Source: Pseudeuparius sepicola (taxonomy: Eukaryota; Arthropoda; Insecta; Coleoptera; Anthribidae). From it: a DNA stretch of 64,000 nt. Position numbers and translations under genes: made by a program. Positions 33,067-44,700 of the stretch are shown here, piece after piece. Every line of letters begins with the position of its first letter. The stretch's first letter is position 1. The notes under the pieces were generated by a model. That model was given only the letters and a program-made list of their open reading frames with translations, made no database searches and had not been told where the DNA came from. The stretch covers positions 126,419,373 to 126,483,372 of the forward strand of contig OY987299.1 in NCBI GenBank assembly GCA_963920635.1. The letters run 5' to 3'.

Positions 33067-33261
33067 TTAAATAGCGGGGTGGAGGTGAAGGGCTTGAGGG
33101 AAAACATACATTCTCCTTCCTGGTTTGAAGTCTCTCGGAGGCAGAGGCGTAGGTACTCCATTGTTTTCCTGAACTTGAGGAAACTTTTGTTCGTCGAACT
33201 CGAACACCTTTAAGAGGGCGTGGGAATCTGTCAATGAGGCGCTGTTTATTTTTGGAAACAT
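33067..33261 (-). CDS. Possible host exon on the minus strand
   Basis: The minus strand is open with balanced, GC-containing codons unlike the surroundings. A readable stretch is LLKVFEFDEQKFPQVQENNG, then PTPLPPRDFKPGRRM. An acceptor-like AATAAACAG lies at about 33245 and a donor-like AAT|GTATGT at about 33111. Read without splicing it ends in a stop at 33067-33069. No family is recognised. It may be an exon of another gene nested in the large intron, or a captured fragment. Confidence 0.3.
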   Translation of the reverse strand: MFPKINSASLTDSHALLKVFEFDEQKFPQVQENNGVPTPLPPRDFKPGRRMYVFPQALHLHPAI

Positions 33262-33835
33262 CCTACAGTTTATCTAGGTTGCAGACTCTTTAATTTTTTT
33301 AAAGCTATGTTGGTTACTGTGGATTATTTGAACTGATATTGGACCATTCCACAGTTACAAATAATAAATAGAAAATAATAAGTTAAGAAAATATACAGGA
33401 TAATTCAGTCATAATGTATTAAAAAAAATGTACAATTTTTGGCGAAGTTAAAAATGTGGAGCAAATTGAACTTAGCAGCATAGTAAAATTAACAATATCA
33501 TTATTTCCACTATTGTCCGAATATCTCCAATGTCGAATAATATATCCCATATAGCAAAATCACATTGACGGAATATATTGATATTTTTTCAGAGAACATG
33601 CATAATATTGTAGGAATATTCATAAAAACTGTAAAAACATTATCTGAACATTCAGGAAACATTCAGGTGTTTGCCTTTTGAAGATACTATTTCACGTATT
33701 ATAAATATTCACAAATATCTTGAATGTATATTCCACAAATATTGATTCAAGATTTATTTGAAAACTTCAAAAGCATTTTTGTATGTTTTATGTATATCCA
33801 TTTAATATTCACGTGTATATTATAAAATAATAAAA

Positions 33836-33866
33836 AAACGCTAACGCCAGTTGCAGGGTTGAAACC
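33836..33866 (-). repeat. tRNA-derived SINE, left part
   Basis: On the minus strand the sequence GGTTTCAACCCTGCAACTGG, a polymerase III B box and acceptor-stem side, is formed across the insertion. Its head lies at 49364-49425, and the body probably extends left into the AT-rich region from about 33440. Confidence 0.6.
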
Positions 33867-35039
33867 AGTAGTATAGCTATAAGAGCACGAGCACAATTTC
33901 CCCATGTATTTCTTATGGGAGCAAAATCCTGCACTTTTTTGACCAAACTTACCCCCTCCACTCCCAAACCACGCCCCCGAGCCAATCGCACCGACTCTGA
34001 ACCCTGCCGAAGATGTCCGAGTCCAGCACCTTCGCCCCTGCTCCCAACCCTGCCGAAGGTGCCCGAGTCCCGCTTTCGTCATTATCCCTCCGACCGTTGA
34101 CCCAGCCGCGACGCCGCGACATGTCACGACTCGCAACTAATAAAAACCCTAAATCATAATTAAGCCATGACGTCCCCCTGTCGACCTTTAGCCGCGGCCA
34201 TGCATGGATTTTTGCTACCACCTCTGCCTGCGTATTTTTGCGTCCGCGACGCCGAGACATGTCGAGACTCGCAACTAATAAAAACCTAACACCTATAGAA
34301 AAAATACCAGCTTGCAATATGTACGTGATGTAATTCCTCGGAAAAAAGTACTTTCTCTTTGTCGGAATAAGCGCCTATGAAACGAGCACGCTGATCTCAT
34401 CGGTACTGGCGATAAAAAATTTGTAGGAAAAGTGAAATAAAGAATAGATATGAGATACATATGAGTGTATACATTTTCTTGACTACATTACCTAAGGATG
34501 CATCAAAAATCCTCATATCTTCCTATATTTAGAGAATAGGACTGCTCAAAAGGAAAGTGGACATTAAATTTGGGGCATAAATTAACCATTTTTAGTTGAG
34601 TTTATAACCATCTAGGTAAGTAAAATTTCTTCAATTCCGAGAAAGCCAGGCCCTGTTTTAAATTACTTGACTAAAATATAAGAGGTGCAAAGTTCACCAG
34701 TTTTTAAAAATATCCCGTCACACGATTATCAAGTTGAAAGACTAGCTGGAAAATCGGATTTTGTGCAACGCGTTTCCTGTTTAAAATTTCAAAAAAAAGG
34801 TACTAATTCTCACTTATGCCATGTTCACCGTATGATTTTTATACTATTCCGACTTCGAAAACCCAAAGGTATAAGTGTAGCGTGTGGAAAAAGGTGGAAT
34901 TAAGGGTTTAAAACCCTTAAACGGTCTATATATGGAATAAAATGAGGGCATGCAACATGTTCTTCAATAATGAAAATTAAAAATTACAACAATGTTCATT
35001 TTTAACTGTCCATTATCCTACCAAGAAAAAGCTTATAGC

Positions 35040-35340
35040 GTCTAAGCGACTATAAAAACGACTCTAAAAACGTCTAAACGACTCTAAAAAACGACTAGAC
35101 GACTCGTAAAAACGACTAGACGATTCGAAAAACGACTAGACGATTCGGAAAAACGACTAAACGACTCTGAAAACGACTAAACGATTCTGGAAAACGACTA
35201 GACGATTCTGAAAAACGACTAGACGACTTGAAAAGCGAGATACCATGGAATACCATCGAATACCATGGAATACCATCGAATACCATGAAATACCATCAAA
35301 GACCATGGAATACTATCGAAAACCACGGAATACCATAAAT
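35040..35340 (+). repeat. Subterminal tandem repeats in the left arm
   Basis: 35040-35235: about ten units of 17-20 bp of type AAACGACTAGACGATTC. 35238-35340: about nine units of 11 bp, alternating ATACCATGGA and ATACCATCGA. Their mirror images are at 47207-47507. Such iterated subterminal motifs are often binding sites for a transposase or replication protein; that role is inferred. Confidence 0.85.
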
Positions 35341-35405
35341 GGTCTTGGATATCCCTATGAAAAATTTGCCTCGGGGAGAGCATAAAAGGAAATTATCCGT
35401 GATCG

Positions 35406-35700
35406 ATGCTCTGTGATCGAAAGATATATAAGCCTTTGATAATACAATCACTCTCAGTTAAAGACATGTTTTTGTCACTTGAGATTGAACCTAGGAGTTA
35501 CGGTATCCAACACACCAATGACGGATTAGTCATGGGACAAATACCAGTAACTGTTGAAGATAACGTATTATGTATTGGAGATCAAAATTACCCTTACACC
35601 AGGTCTGTCTCAACTGCTTTTGAAGAACAAACCACAAGGTATTAATGAGAGTGACCCAACAAATCAGGTTTTAAAAGTATTTGTGTTTAGGTGCCTATGG
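35406..35700 (+). pseudogene. Protein-coding relic in the left arm
   Basis: Two overlapping frames (35406-35645, then +1 frame from 35554) together read like one decayed protein. RSYGIQHTNDGLVMGQIPVT and EDNVLCIGDQNYPYT come in the first frame, then PGLSQLLLKNKPQGINESDP in the second, with a frameshift near 35600. The YGI...G...I..DN..I..Y..TPGL..LL.KKP pattern resembles, as I recall, an uncharacterised protein family common in insect genomes and linked to Maverick-type elements. I cannot verify that. The right-arm copy is at 46850-47141. Confidence 0.4.
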
Positions 35701-38700
35701 TTTCATCTGGTATATGTTCCATACAGGATTCGAACCTTAGCCCACATTCCAAAGCCAAACACTCGGCATTTAAGTAAAATTCTAGGAAATGCTTGGCAGT
35801 GTGGTAATAATCTCGACGCGCTGTTGTAGCAGGGCTCCGCTGGCTCCCGCAGGCCTCGCCGGTCTCTGTAGACTCAGCAGGTCCCTTTAATGATGTGTAC
35901 CGCAGGCTCCGATTAAATTAAAAAAAATACTATTAACACTAAAATACCCGGACAATAACCATCATTCCAACGCCAAAACACCCAACAGTAGTATTTCTGC
36001 GAATGCATCGCAGCCGGGCGCAAGGTGGATGACTCACATCCGCTAGCCGGAACTTGTCAGGACAGGTTGACGACCTAAAAACAATTCTCTCTACTTAGAT
36101 AAAAATAGAATGTCCAATAAGATTTTTTTCACACACTTTTATATATAAGCACAGATAACGTAACCATATAAGTATATATTAGAATATTATAAAATATTTA
36201 AGCCCCATATAGTTCGAATTTGAATGGGATATTATGTTACATGGGTAATATATCTCAACACTTCGTACACAAACAAAACTCGCTCGTTCTTTACAGTTTT
36301 ATTACTGTGAATTCGGTACCTACTAAAGCGGCAGACTTGGGATGCCGCAGTAGCAAATACAATATGAAGCGCAGCTCTGATGTATACTAAAAATGTTATT
36401 ATCAAACTTGAGACGCACACATATTTAAAAATATAAATACCGCCGGATGAATGCAAGGCCAATTTACGGAATATATAACAAAACAATTAGATTATGGACA
36501 TGGATATTAATTTCTTTAGGTAAAGGTAATAAACATTTGATACTATCGACAGGAGTCTACGCAAAATAATTGTATCCGTATTCAGCAAATAAAAAAGTTA
36601 TGGGTACCCGTCACCGATGAAAAAGTATACAAAACTGATAAAATGTTCGTGGCATCTTGTATATTAAAATATTTAATCGCGTATCTAAGTTGTTATTTTA
36701 TTCATTGCCTATCCCACAAATTTGGATTTTAGCTCTTGTAATCGCTCGATCACGATTGAAACTACACTCATAAAATGTTTAAAAAATGCCCATCCCACGT
36801 GATCGCTCGACAAAAACAAAACGTGCAAAGTGGCTACTGCTCGAGGTTTGACCTTTGTCCTTAGGGACACGTGTGATCCAGTTGATGTAGAATCTAAAAA
36901 AACCCTGTAAATCATACTTCCATAGCATAGAATCTAAAATCCCCCGGTACAGTACGGATGAAAATTTCAAACCAGGCATAATCAACATGTACGTTCAAAG
37001 TAAAAAAAACTTGTCGGCCAACTGTTTAACCCCGAAATTTTGTTGATTTCTAGGAATAAAAAGAAATACTGCGATTGTAAGTCCAAAGCTATTTACGCTA
37101 TCAAATTCGTTTAAAATGCGAATGATAATTTGCCGCATTAAAACCAGGCGTGAAAAATTCATCATACGTCCCTAAGAAGTTCAACCAATTTTACCCTGGA
37201 AATACAACATTTTTAATGAATAAAATATCGAACATACAACAACACCCTTCTAAATATAGTATAAATCATGGTTTTTTTTTGATAATGTGGAAAGCTAAAC
37301 TGAAAATTGTTGCTAGAGGTTCTAAAAACCGGGGTGCCAAAAATCAACTATTATTAGAAAATACGCTGATGTCATAATATAGCCGTCGATGTCACCGTTA
37401 GCGTGTCCTATGAAAAATGCGTTCTGCTTAATAAGGTGTAAAAAAATCCATGACGGGGCTTAGATGAATAAATAAAATTTGATGTATGTGAAAGTATAGA
37501 CTAAATTTTCGTATAGCCCGCGTGATCGCTCCAGGTGGCGGTATCCTCTGGACTAGAAAATATCATATCGGCTCAATCTCCAAACATTTTCATTTTGAAT
37601 TATACGTTTTCATTGATGATAGATATAGCAAGAAAATTGGACTGGACTCGATATGAGAGACATTAATCTAACTTTCACTAAACTGCACGTACTACTTAGA
37701 GGGTTGTAAGCCGTTTTAATAAAAGCACCAGACTTGCTTAAAATTCATGGCTAAACGTTAACATAATGTCATACAAACATGCGGCACGCAAAATATTAAG
37801 AATAGATATATGAGCTCAAACATGTTGATCAAAAAATATATTAATTTCTGGCGATTTAGTTTACCAGTTATCATTTAAAAACAAAACCTGGTCCCAATAT
37901 TCAGTGAAAATAATAATTGAAAACTTTGAACCTTATAAACCACCACTAAATAGCGAGTCGGAAATAAGTAAAAAAATATATATTATAAATATATTATTTT
38001 GATATTATAGCCGAAACTGAATTTATTGGGGTGAAGATGTAAGGAAATATTTTTAGCTAGGAAAAAGTAATGCAATTATCATAGGTACTGGTTGCAGAAC
38101 CCGTTGTCAGTTTTGCAAGGATTTTTGATACAAATATAATTGCTAACGTTTAATTTGTTTACCCCATTTACGAAAATGATAACAAAATTGGATCAGACAA
38201 GATGTTTTTTCGAAGTATAGTTTTTAAACACAGGATGCCACCACCGGTTTTACGATATAGGTTTAAAAATGCGACGCAAATACATAAAAAAATACCCTGG
38301 AGATAAGAAAACAAAATACAACTCACCGAAAGATTCTTGGTGATGTATAAAAAGAAATCAGGTTACATCTAATGCCCCAGACAGTAGAATAAACATCCCC
38401 GAGCGATGAGATATAACCAAACATCATTTTTCCAACGGCACAGTCATTTTCACGGGAAAAACAACCAGTAACCGTTCAAATTCCATAGATAGATACTGCC
38501 GTAATCCAAAATTTCACTGAACTACGCGTATCTATTATACTGAAGTAGGTACTGATACACTTCCATCTTTCCAAAGAAAAACAAACACGAAACTCAGACT
38601 TTTCATATATTACAACGCCTCGATAGAGTCTTTGTGGCCACGACCGAGAATCTACTGAAGCAAGTGCGACGCATAGGACGTGAAAAGTGCCGAGTTGGTT

Positions 38701-40369
38701 TTATTAAACAATGAAACTTATACCTACGTATATATATAAAATAAATGATAAATATGCCAGAGATTTGAAACCTAATTGTGTTGCATGTTTGAGGTCCAAA
38801 AAAATATTGGTTTTAATTTTTTAAGGTGAGAAACACATCTAACAGCCAGTTTGGAAATATACAAGGCAAAAAAAAGTAGTGATGTGGCTGCCCCATTTTA
38901 TGTTTTATACAGGTTGGATTATTTTAGAATAGTTGTTCAATAGACCGAGACAACATCATAAACTCTTCCCGTTAGAACAGAATCTGATGAAAAGAAAAAT
39001 TCCATCTGGGTCAAGCTACTAGATAACCAAAATAAAAAATACTGAACGTTACAAAATTTAAAAAAATCATATTTTCAACGGATTTTTATCCTCTGAAAAT
39101 GGCGTAAAATTCAGTTTCACTGGGTCAAGCTAGGTGGTAACTATATAACCAAAATAAAAAAAAAATACTGAACGTTATAAAATTAAAAAAAATCATATTT
39201 TCATGGGATTTTTGTCCTCTGAAAATGACGCAAAATTCAGTTTCAATAAGTTACTAATTGGGGTAATAGGGGAAAAATCTTAAATAGGAATTCTGAGACA
39301 ACGAGGCTGAGAGTAAATAACATACAAAAATCTTGTGCGTTGACTTTCAACTGAATTTAATAATTAGGTTTAATAACGACAATTTTCTCGATTATCTAGA
39401 ATCAAAAATATTGCAAGTGACAATTCACTATTTTCTCGACATTATGTAAAGCCTTGTTATTGCGTCGTAAATTAAAAGATCCAAAAATATTGGCATCAAT
39501 TGTTTAGTAAATGTGATTAAAATATGTCTACTTTATCAACAGTTATTTGTAACAGCTTATTATCTTGGAAGCGTAAACTCTTTGAATTTTTTAGACAAAA
39601 AGTTGTAGTTTAATAATGGTCAGTTGGATTCCTTTTTGAATCATGTTTGCGTATTACCTACAAGGATTTACAACCTCCAAACATAGAAATCGCTCATTTT
39701 AACCCGATTTAATAAAAATTTCACCAAAAACAATACCTTCAGTCATATAATACACTTCTGATTAACAAAAAAGGCACTATAGTAATAATGAGATTTTCAA
39801 TGGAATTTTTATAGACTGTTTGCCCATTTTGAGATTCTGTTTGCTAGCTTTTGGAGGTATTCCTTGATATTTTAGACGGATAAAAATGAATAACATTGGG
39901 TTTCCTAACTAAAATACAAAACGCACTGTTGACTTTACTTCCGTGGATAATAAGCCTATAATACGTATCGAAAACAGAGAAATATTCAGGTCAAGAAAAA
40001 AGTAGCCTAATTTACAAGTTTGGGAATCAAAAACTACCTTTTGTCTTTTAATTTTGATGAGAAAATACGTCTAATTCGTAAGTAAAATAAATGGGACATC
40101 ATGAAAGATATACTAATAATTGAACAAATGCTATCTCAGTTCTATAGGCACAAAGGTACTATGGGTAGTAATAGTTTTGGGATTAAAAAGACAAGCTTTT
40201 AAATTTGTTAAGAAAATACGTCTAATGAAATTGAAAGTAGTAACTATATTTTGGTTAACATTTCGTTAACGCGTTGATGAATGTTTGATGCAAGAGAAAA
40301 GTAGATCGAATTTTCCAAAAAACGGTGACTGACCAAACAAGTTATTATAAAAAGTTGCTCAGGAGACCG

Positions 40370-40960
40370 ATGTAACCTAGAAAACGCCTTTCCTTCGAAT
40401 AGAAAGTGACAGAAATAGTTACAAAATGGGACTTAGACGGATATTCGATGCAAGTGAAAAGTAGGCAGAATTTTCGAAAATCGGGACGGACCAAAAATTA
40501 TTAAGTTGATCGGGAGGTTGAGATAACCTATGAAACGCCTTTCATTCGAATAGAATATGACAAAAAAAAATCCGAGACGTGACTTAGACGAATGTTTGCA
40601 AGTGGAAAAAAAAAACAAAAAAATTATTAGAAAAGTTGATCGGAAGGTTTAACCTAGGAAACGCCTTTCATTCGAATAGAATATGACAAAAAAAATCCGA
40701 GACGTGACTTAGACGAATGTTTGCAAGTGAAAAAGAAACAAAAAATTATTAGAAAAGTTGATTGGGAGGCCGAGGTAACCTAGGAAACACCTTTCATTCG
40801 AATAGAATGTAACAAAAAAAAATCCAAGACGTGACTTAGACGAATGTTTGCAAGTGAAAAGCATACAGATTTTTTTTTTTTTCGAAAAACGGCGGCTGAC
40901 CAAAAATTATTAGAAAAGTTGTTCGGGGCCGTGGTACCTAGGAAACGCCTTTCATTCAAA
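40370..40960 (+). repeat. Inner tandem array, left side
   Basis: Five units of about 125-157 bp, each with ACGCCTTTCATTCGAATAGA and GACTTAGACGAATGTTTGCA-type blocks. Four lie in the arm and the fifth (40852-40960) lies beyond its inner border, so the two arms are not symmetrical here. Mirror copies are at 41717-42300. Confidence 0.85.
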
Positions 40961-41716
40961 CAAAATGCGACAAAAAAAATTTAGACATAGATGAATAAGA
41001 ATGCAAGAACGATTGGAGTGATCTATAACCCTAAACAGAAGGGAGAAAATGCCCCTCAATAAGTCGAAATTTGTGTGTTTTCCATATGATTCAATGAGAT
41101 TTTTACAAATTATTGGAAACTTAATGACGTGAGAAAAATAAAACGTCCATTGTCTGCTCACATTTTAGGAAATTTATCACAATTTATTCTAATTAATAAT
41201 ACCCTTTGTTTATGGAATCCCTAGTTAGCCAATGTGTCATGAGTAAGTATATGACAGGTCAAATACGTATATAATGTAAAGTAAAAATATAGTTAACAAG
41301 GCGTTAACGAGCATTGACAACATGTTAACGAACGAGGTGCTAACAACGCGATAACTTAACTTTGACAACTCGTTAACGAAGCGTTGACGAGTGTGGACCC
41401 TCCAAATCTTAGGAGATACATTCGCAACCTTACACCGGATCACGCGTCACAAAGATGCTACCTTAAATTAATGCGTTGACAACTCGTTAATCCCAGGAGA
41501 TACAATCGCAACTTACACCAGATCAAACTCAACTGTGGAATCCTGTGACGTCACAGAGATGCTACCTTACATTTCTTTTAGGTAGATAACCTAACCTAAC
41601 ATTATTGTCGCGGTGTCCAAGAGGTTAGCGACTGGTGAACCGATTGCCATTGATCAAAACTGACTTAATCCGCCTCTGATACACCTCCCCCAAATCCAAT
41701 GGCAATCGGTTCACCA
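40852..41716. other. Central spacer of the giant palindrome
   Basis: Begins with an unpaired fifth tandem unit. It continues with TTAACG-rich sequence (repeated GTTAACGA blocks, 41290-41390) and a direct duplication of about 110 bp (AGGAGATACATTCGCAAC at about 41411 and AGGAGATACAATCGCAAC at about 41496). It ends in a hairpin at 41634-41715, whose 19-bp stem GGTGAACCGATTGCCATTG directly abuts the right arm. No gene seen. Confidence 0.75.
41634..41715. repeat. Hairpin at the inner border of the right arm
   Basis: GGTGAACCGATTGCCATTG (41634-41652) is perfectly inverted at 41697-41715, with a 44-bp loop. It touches base 41717, where the arm symmetry begins. It could be the remnant of a strand-switch point that created the palindrome. 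Confidence 0.85.
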
Positions 41717-44700
41717 GCAAACATTCGTCTAAGTCACGTCTTGGATTTTTTTTTGTTACATTCTATTCGAATGAAAGGTGTTTCCTAGGTTACCTCGGCC
41801 TCCCAATCAACTTTTCTAATAATTTTTTGTTTCTTTTTCACTTGCAAACATTCGTCTAAGTCACGTCTCGGATTTTTTTTGTCATATTCTATTCGAATGA
41901 AAGGCGTTTCCTAGGTTAAACCTTCCGATCAACTTTTCTAATAATTTTTTTGTTTTTTTTTCCACTTGCAAACATTCGTCTAAGTCACGTCTCGGATTTT
42001 TTTTTGTCATATTCTATTCGAATGAAAGGCGTTTCATAGGTTATCTCAACCTCCCGATCAACTTAATAATTTTTGGTCCGTCCCGATTTTCGAAAATTCT
42101 GCCTACTTTTCACTTGCATCGAATATCCGTCTAAGTCCCATTTTGTAACTATTTCTGTCACTTTCTATTCGAAGGAAAGGCGTTTTCTAGGTTACATCGG
42201 TCTCCTGAGCAACTTTTTATAATAACTTGTTTGGTCAGTCACCGTTTTTTGGAAAATTCGATCTACTTTTCTCTTGCATCAAACATTCATCAACGCGTTA
42301 ACGAAATGTTAACCAAAATATAGTTACTACTTTCAATTTCATTAGACGTATTTTCTTAACAAATTTAAAAGCTTGTCTTTTTAATCCCAAAACTATTACT
42401 ACCCATAGTACCTTTGTGCCTATAGAACTGAGATAGCATTTGTTCAATTATTAGTATATCTTTCATGATGTCCCATTTATTTTACTTACGAATTAGACGT
42501 ATTTTCTCATCAAAATTAAAAGACAAAAGGTAGTTTTTGATTCCCAAACTTGTAAATTAGGCTACTTTTTTCTTGACCTGAATATTTCTCTGTTTTCGAT
42601 ACGTATTATAGGCTTACTATCCACGGAAGTAAAGTCAACAGTGCGTTTTGTATTTTAGTTAGGAAACCCAATGTTATTCATTTTTATCCGTCTAAAATAT
42701 CAAGGAATACCTCCAAAAGCTAGCAAACAGACTCTCAAAATGGGCAAACAGTCTATAAAAATTCCATTGAAAATCTCATTATTACTATAGTGCCTTTTTT
42801 GTTAATCAGAAGTGTATTATATGACTGAAAGTATTGTTTTTGGTGAAATTTTTATTAAATCGGGTTAAAATGAGCGATTTCTATGTTTGGAGGTTGTAAA
42901 TCCTTGTAGGTAATACGCAAACATGATTCAAAAAGGAATCCAACTGACCATTATTAAACTACAACTTTTTGTCTAAAAAATTCAAAGAGTTTACGCTTCC
43001 AAGATAATAAGCTGTTACAAATAACTGTTGATAAAGTAGACATATTTTAATCACATTTACTAAACAATTGATGCCAATATTTTTGGATCTTTTAATTTAC
43101 GACGCAATAACAAGGCTTTACATAATGTCGAGAAAATAGTGAATTGTCACTTGCAATATTTTTGATTCTAGATAATCGAGAAAATTGTCGTTATTAAACC
43201 TAATTATTAAATTCAGTTGAAAGTCAACGCACAAGATTTTTGTATGTTATTTACTCTCAGCCTCGTTGTCTCAGAATTCCTATTTAAGATTTTTCCCCTA
43301 TTACCCCAGTTAGTAACTTATTGAAACTGAATTTTGCGTCATTTTCAGAGGACAAAAATCCCATGAAAATATGATTTTTTTTAATTTTATAACGTTCAGT
43401 ATTTTTTTTTTATTTTGGTTATATAGTTACCACCTAGCTTGACCCAGTGAAACTGAATTTTACGCCATTTTCAGAGGATAAAAATCCGTTGAAAATATGA
43501 TTTTTTGAAATTTTGTAACGTTCAGTATTTTTTATTTTGGTTATCTAGTAGCTTGACCCAGATGGAATTTTTCTTTTCATCAGATTCTGTTCTAACGGGA
43601 ATCGTTTATGATGTTGTCTCGGTCTATTGAACAACTATTCTAAAATAATCCAACCTGTATAAAACATAAAATGGGGCAGCCACATCACTACTTTTTTTTG
43701 CCTGGCTGTTAGATGTGTTTCTCACCTTAAAAAATTAAAACCAATATTTTTTTGGACCTCAAACTTGCAACACAATTAGGTTTCAAATCTCTGGCATATT
43801 TATCATTTATTTTATATATATACGTAGGTATAAGTTTCATTGTTTAATAAAACCAACTCGGCACTTTTCACGTCCTATGCGTCGCACTTGCTTCAGTAGA
43901 TTCTCGGTCGTGGCCACAAAGACTCTATCGAGGCGTTGTAATATATGAAAAGTCTGAGTTTCGTGTTTGTTTTTCTTTGGAAAGATGGAAGTGTATCAGT
44001 ACCTACTTCAGTATAATAGATACGCGTAGTTCAGTGAAATTTTGGATTACGGCAGTATCTATCTATGGAATTTGAACGGTTACTGGTTGTTTTTCCCGTG
44101 AAAATGACTGTGCCGTTGGAAAAATGATGTTTGGTTATATCTCATCGCTCGGGGATGTTTATTCTACTGTCTGGGGCATTAGATGTAACCTGATTTCTTT
44201 TTATACATCACCAAGAATCTTTCGGTGAGTTGTATTTTGTTTTCTTATCTCTAGGGTATTTTTTTATGTATTTGCGTCGCATTTTTAAACCTATATCGTA
44301 AAACCGGTGGTGGCACCCTGTGTTTAAAAACTATACTTCGAAAAAACATCTTGTCTGATCCAATTTTGTTATCATTTTCGTAAATGGGGTAAACAAATTA
44401 AACGTTAGCAATTATATTTGTATCAAAAATCCTTGCAAAACTGACAACGGGTTCTGCAACCAGTACCTATGATAATTGCATTACTTTTTCCTAGCTAAAA
44501 ATATTTCCTTACATCTTCACCCCAATAAATTCAGTTTCGGCTATAATATCAAAATAATATATTTATAATATATATTTTTTTACTTATTTCCGACTCGCTA
44601 TTTAGTGGTGGTTTATAAGGTTCAAAGTTTTCAATTATTATTTTCACTGAATATTGGGACCAGGTTTTGTTTTTAAATGATAACTGGTAAACTAAATCGC

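Larger units (their letters stand above)
33867..40851 (+). repeat. Left arm of the giant palindrome (6,985 bp)
   Basis: Ordered contents: outer 450 bp with a GC-rich segment carrying a duplicated block (GCGACGCCG.GACATGTC.. and GACTCGCAACTAATAAAAACC, at about 34109-34152 and 34242-34288). Then come tandem blocks at 35040-35340, a protein relic at 35406-35700, AT-rich sequence, a 125-bp direct duplication at about 39000-39240, and a tandem array at 40370-40851. Every open frame has a mirror partner in the right arm. Confidence 0.93.

Noticed and set aside
33949..34317. 122-codon minus-strand frame at the arm end, with partner at 48230-48598
   Set aside because: Internal repetition mirrors a duplicated DNA block; both strands are open there and no domain is present.
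36232..37377. Several 68-92-codon frames in the palindrome arms
   Set aside because: Short, without domains, and broken differently by single-base indels in the mirror arm (for example 36709-36988 against 45560-45838).
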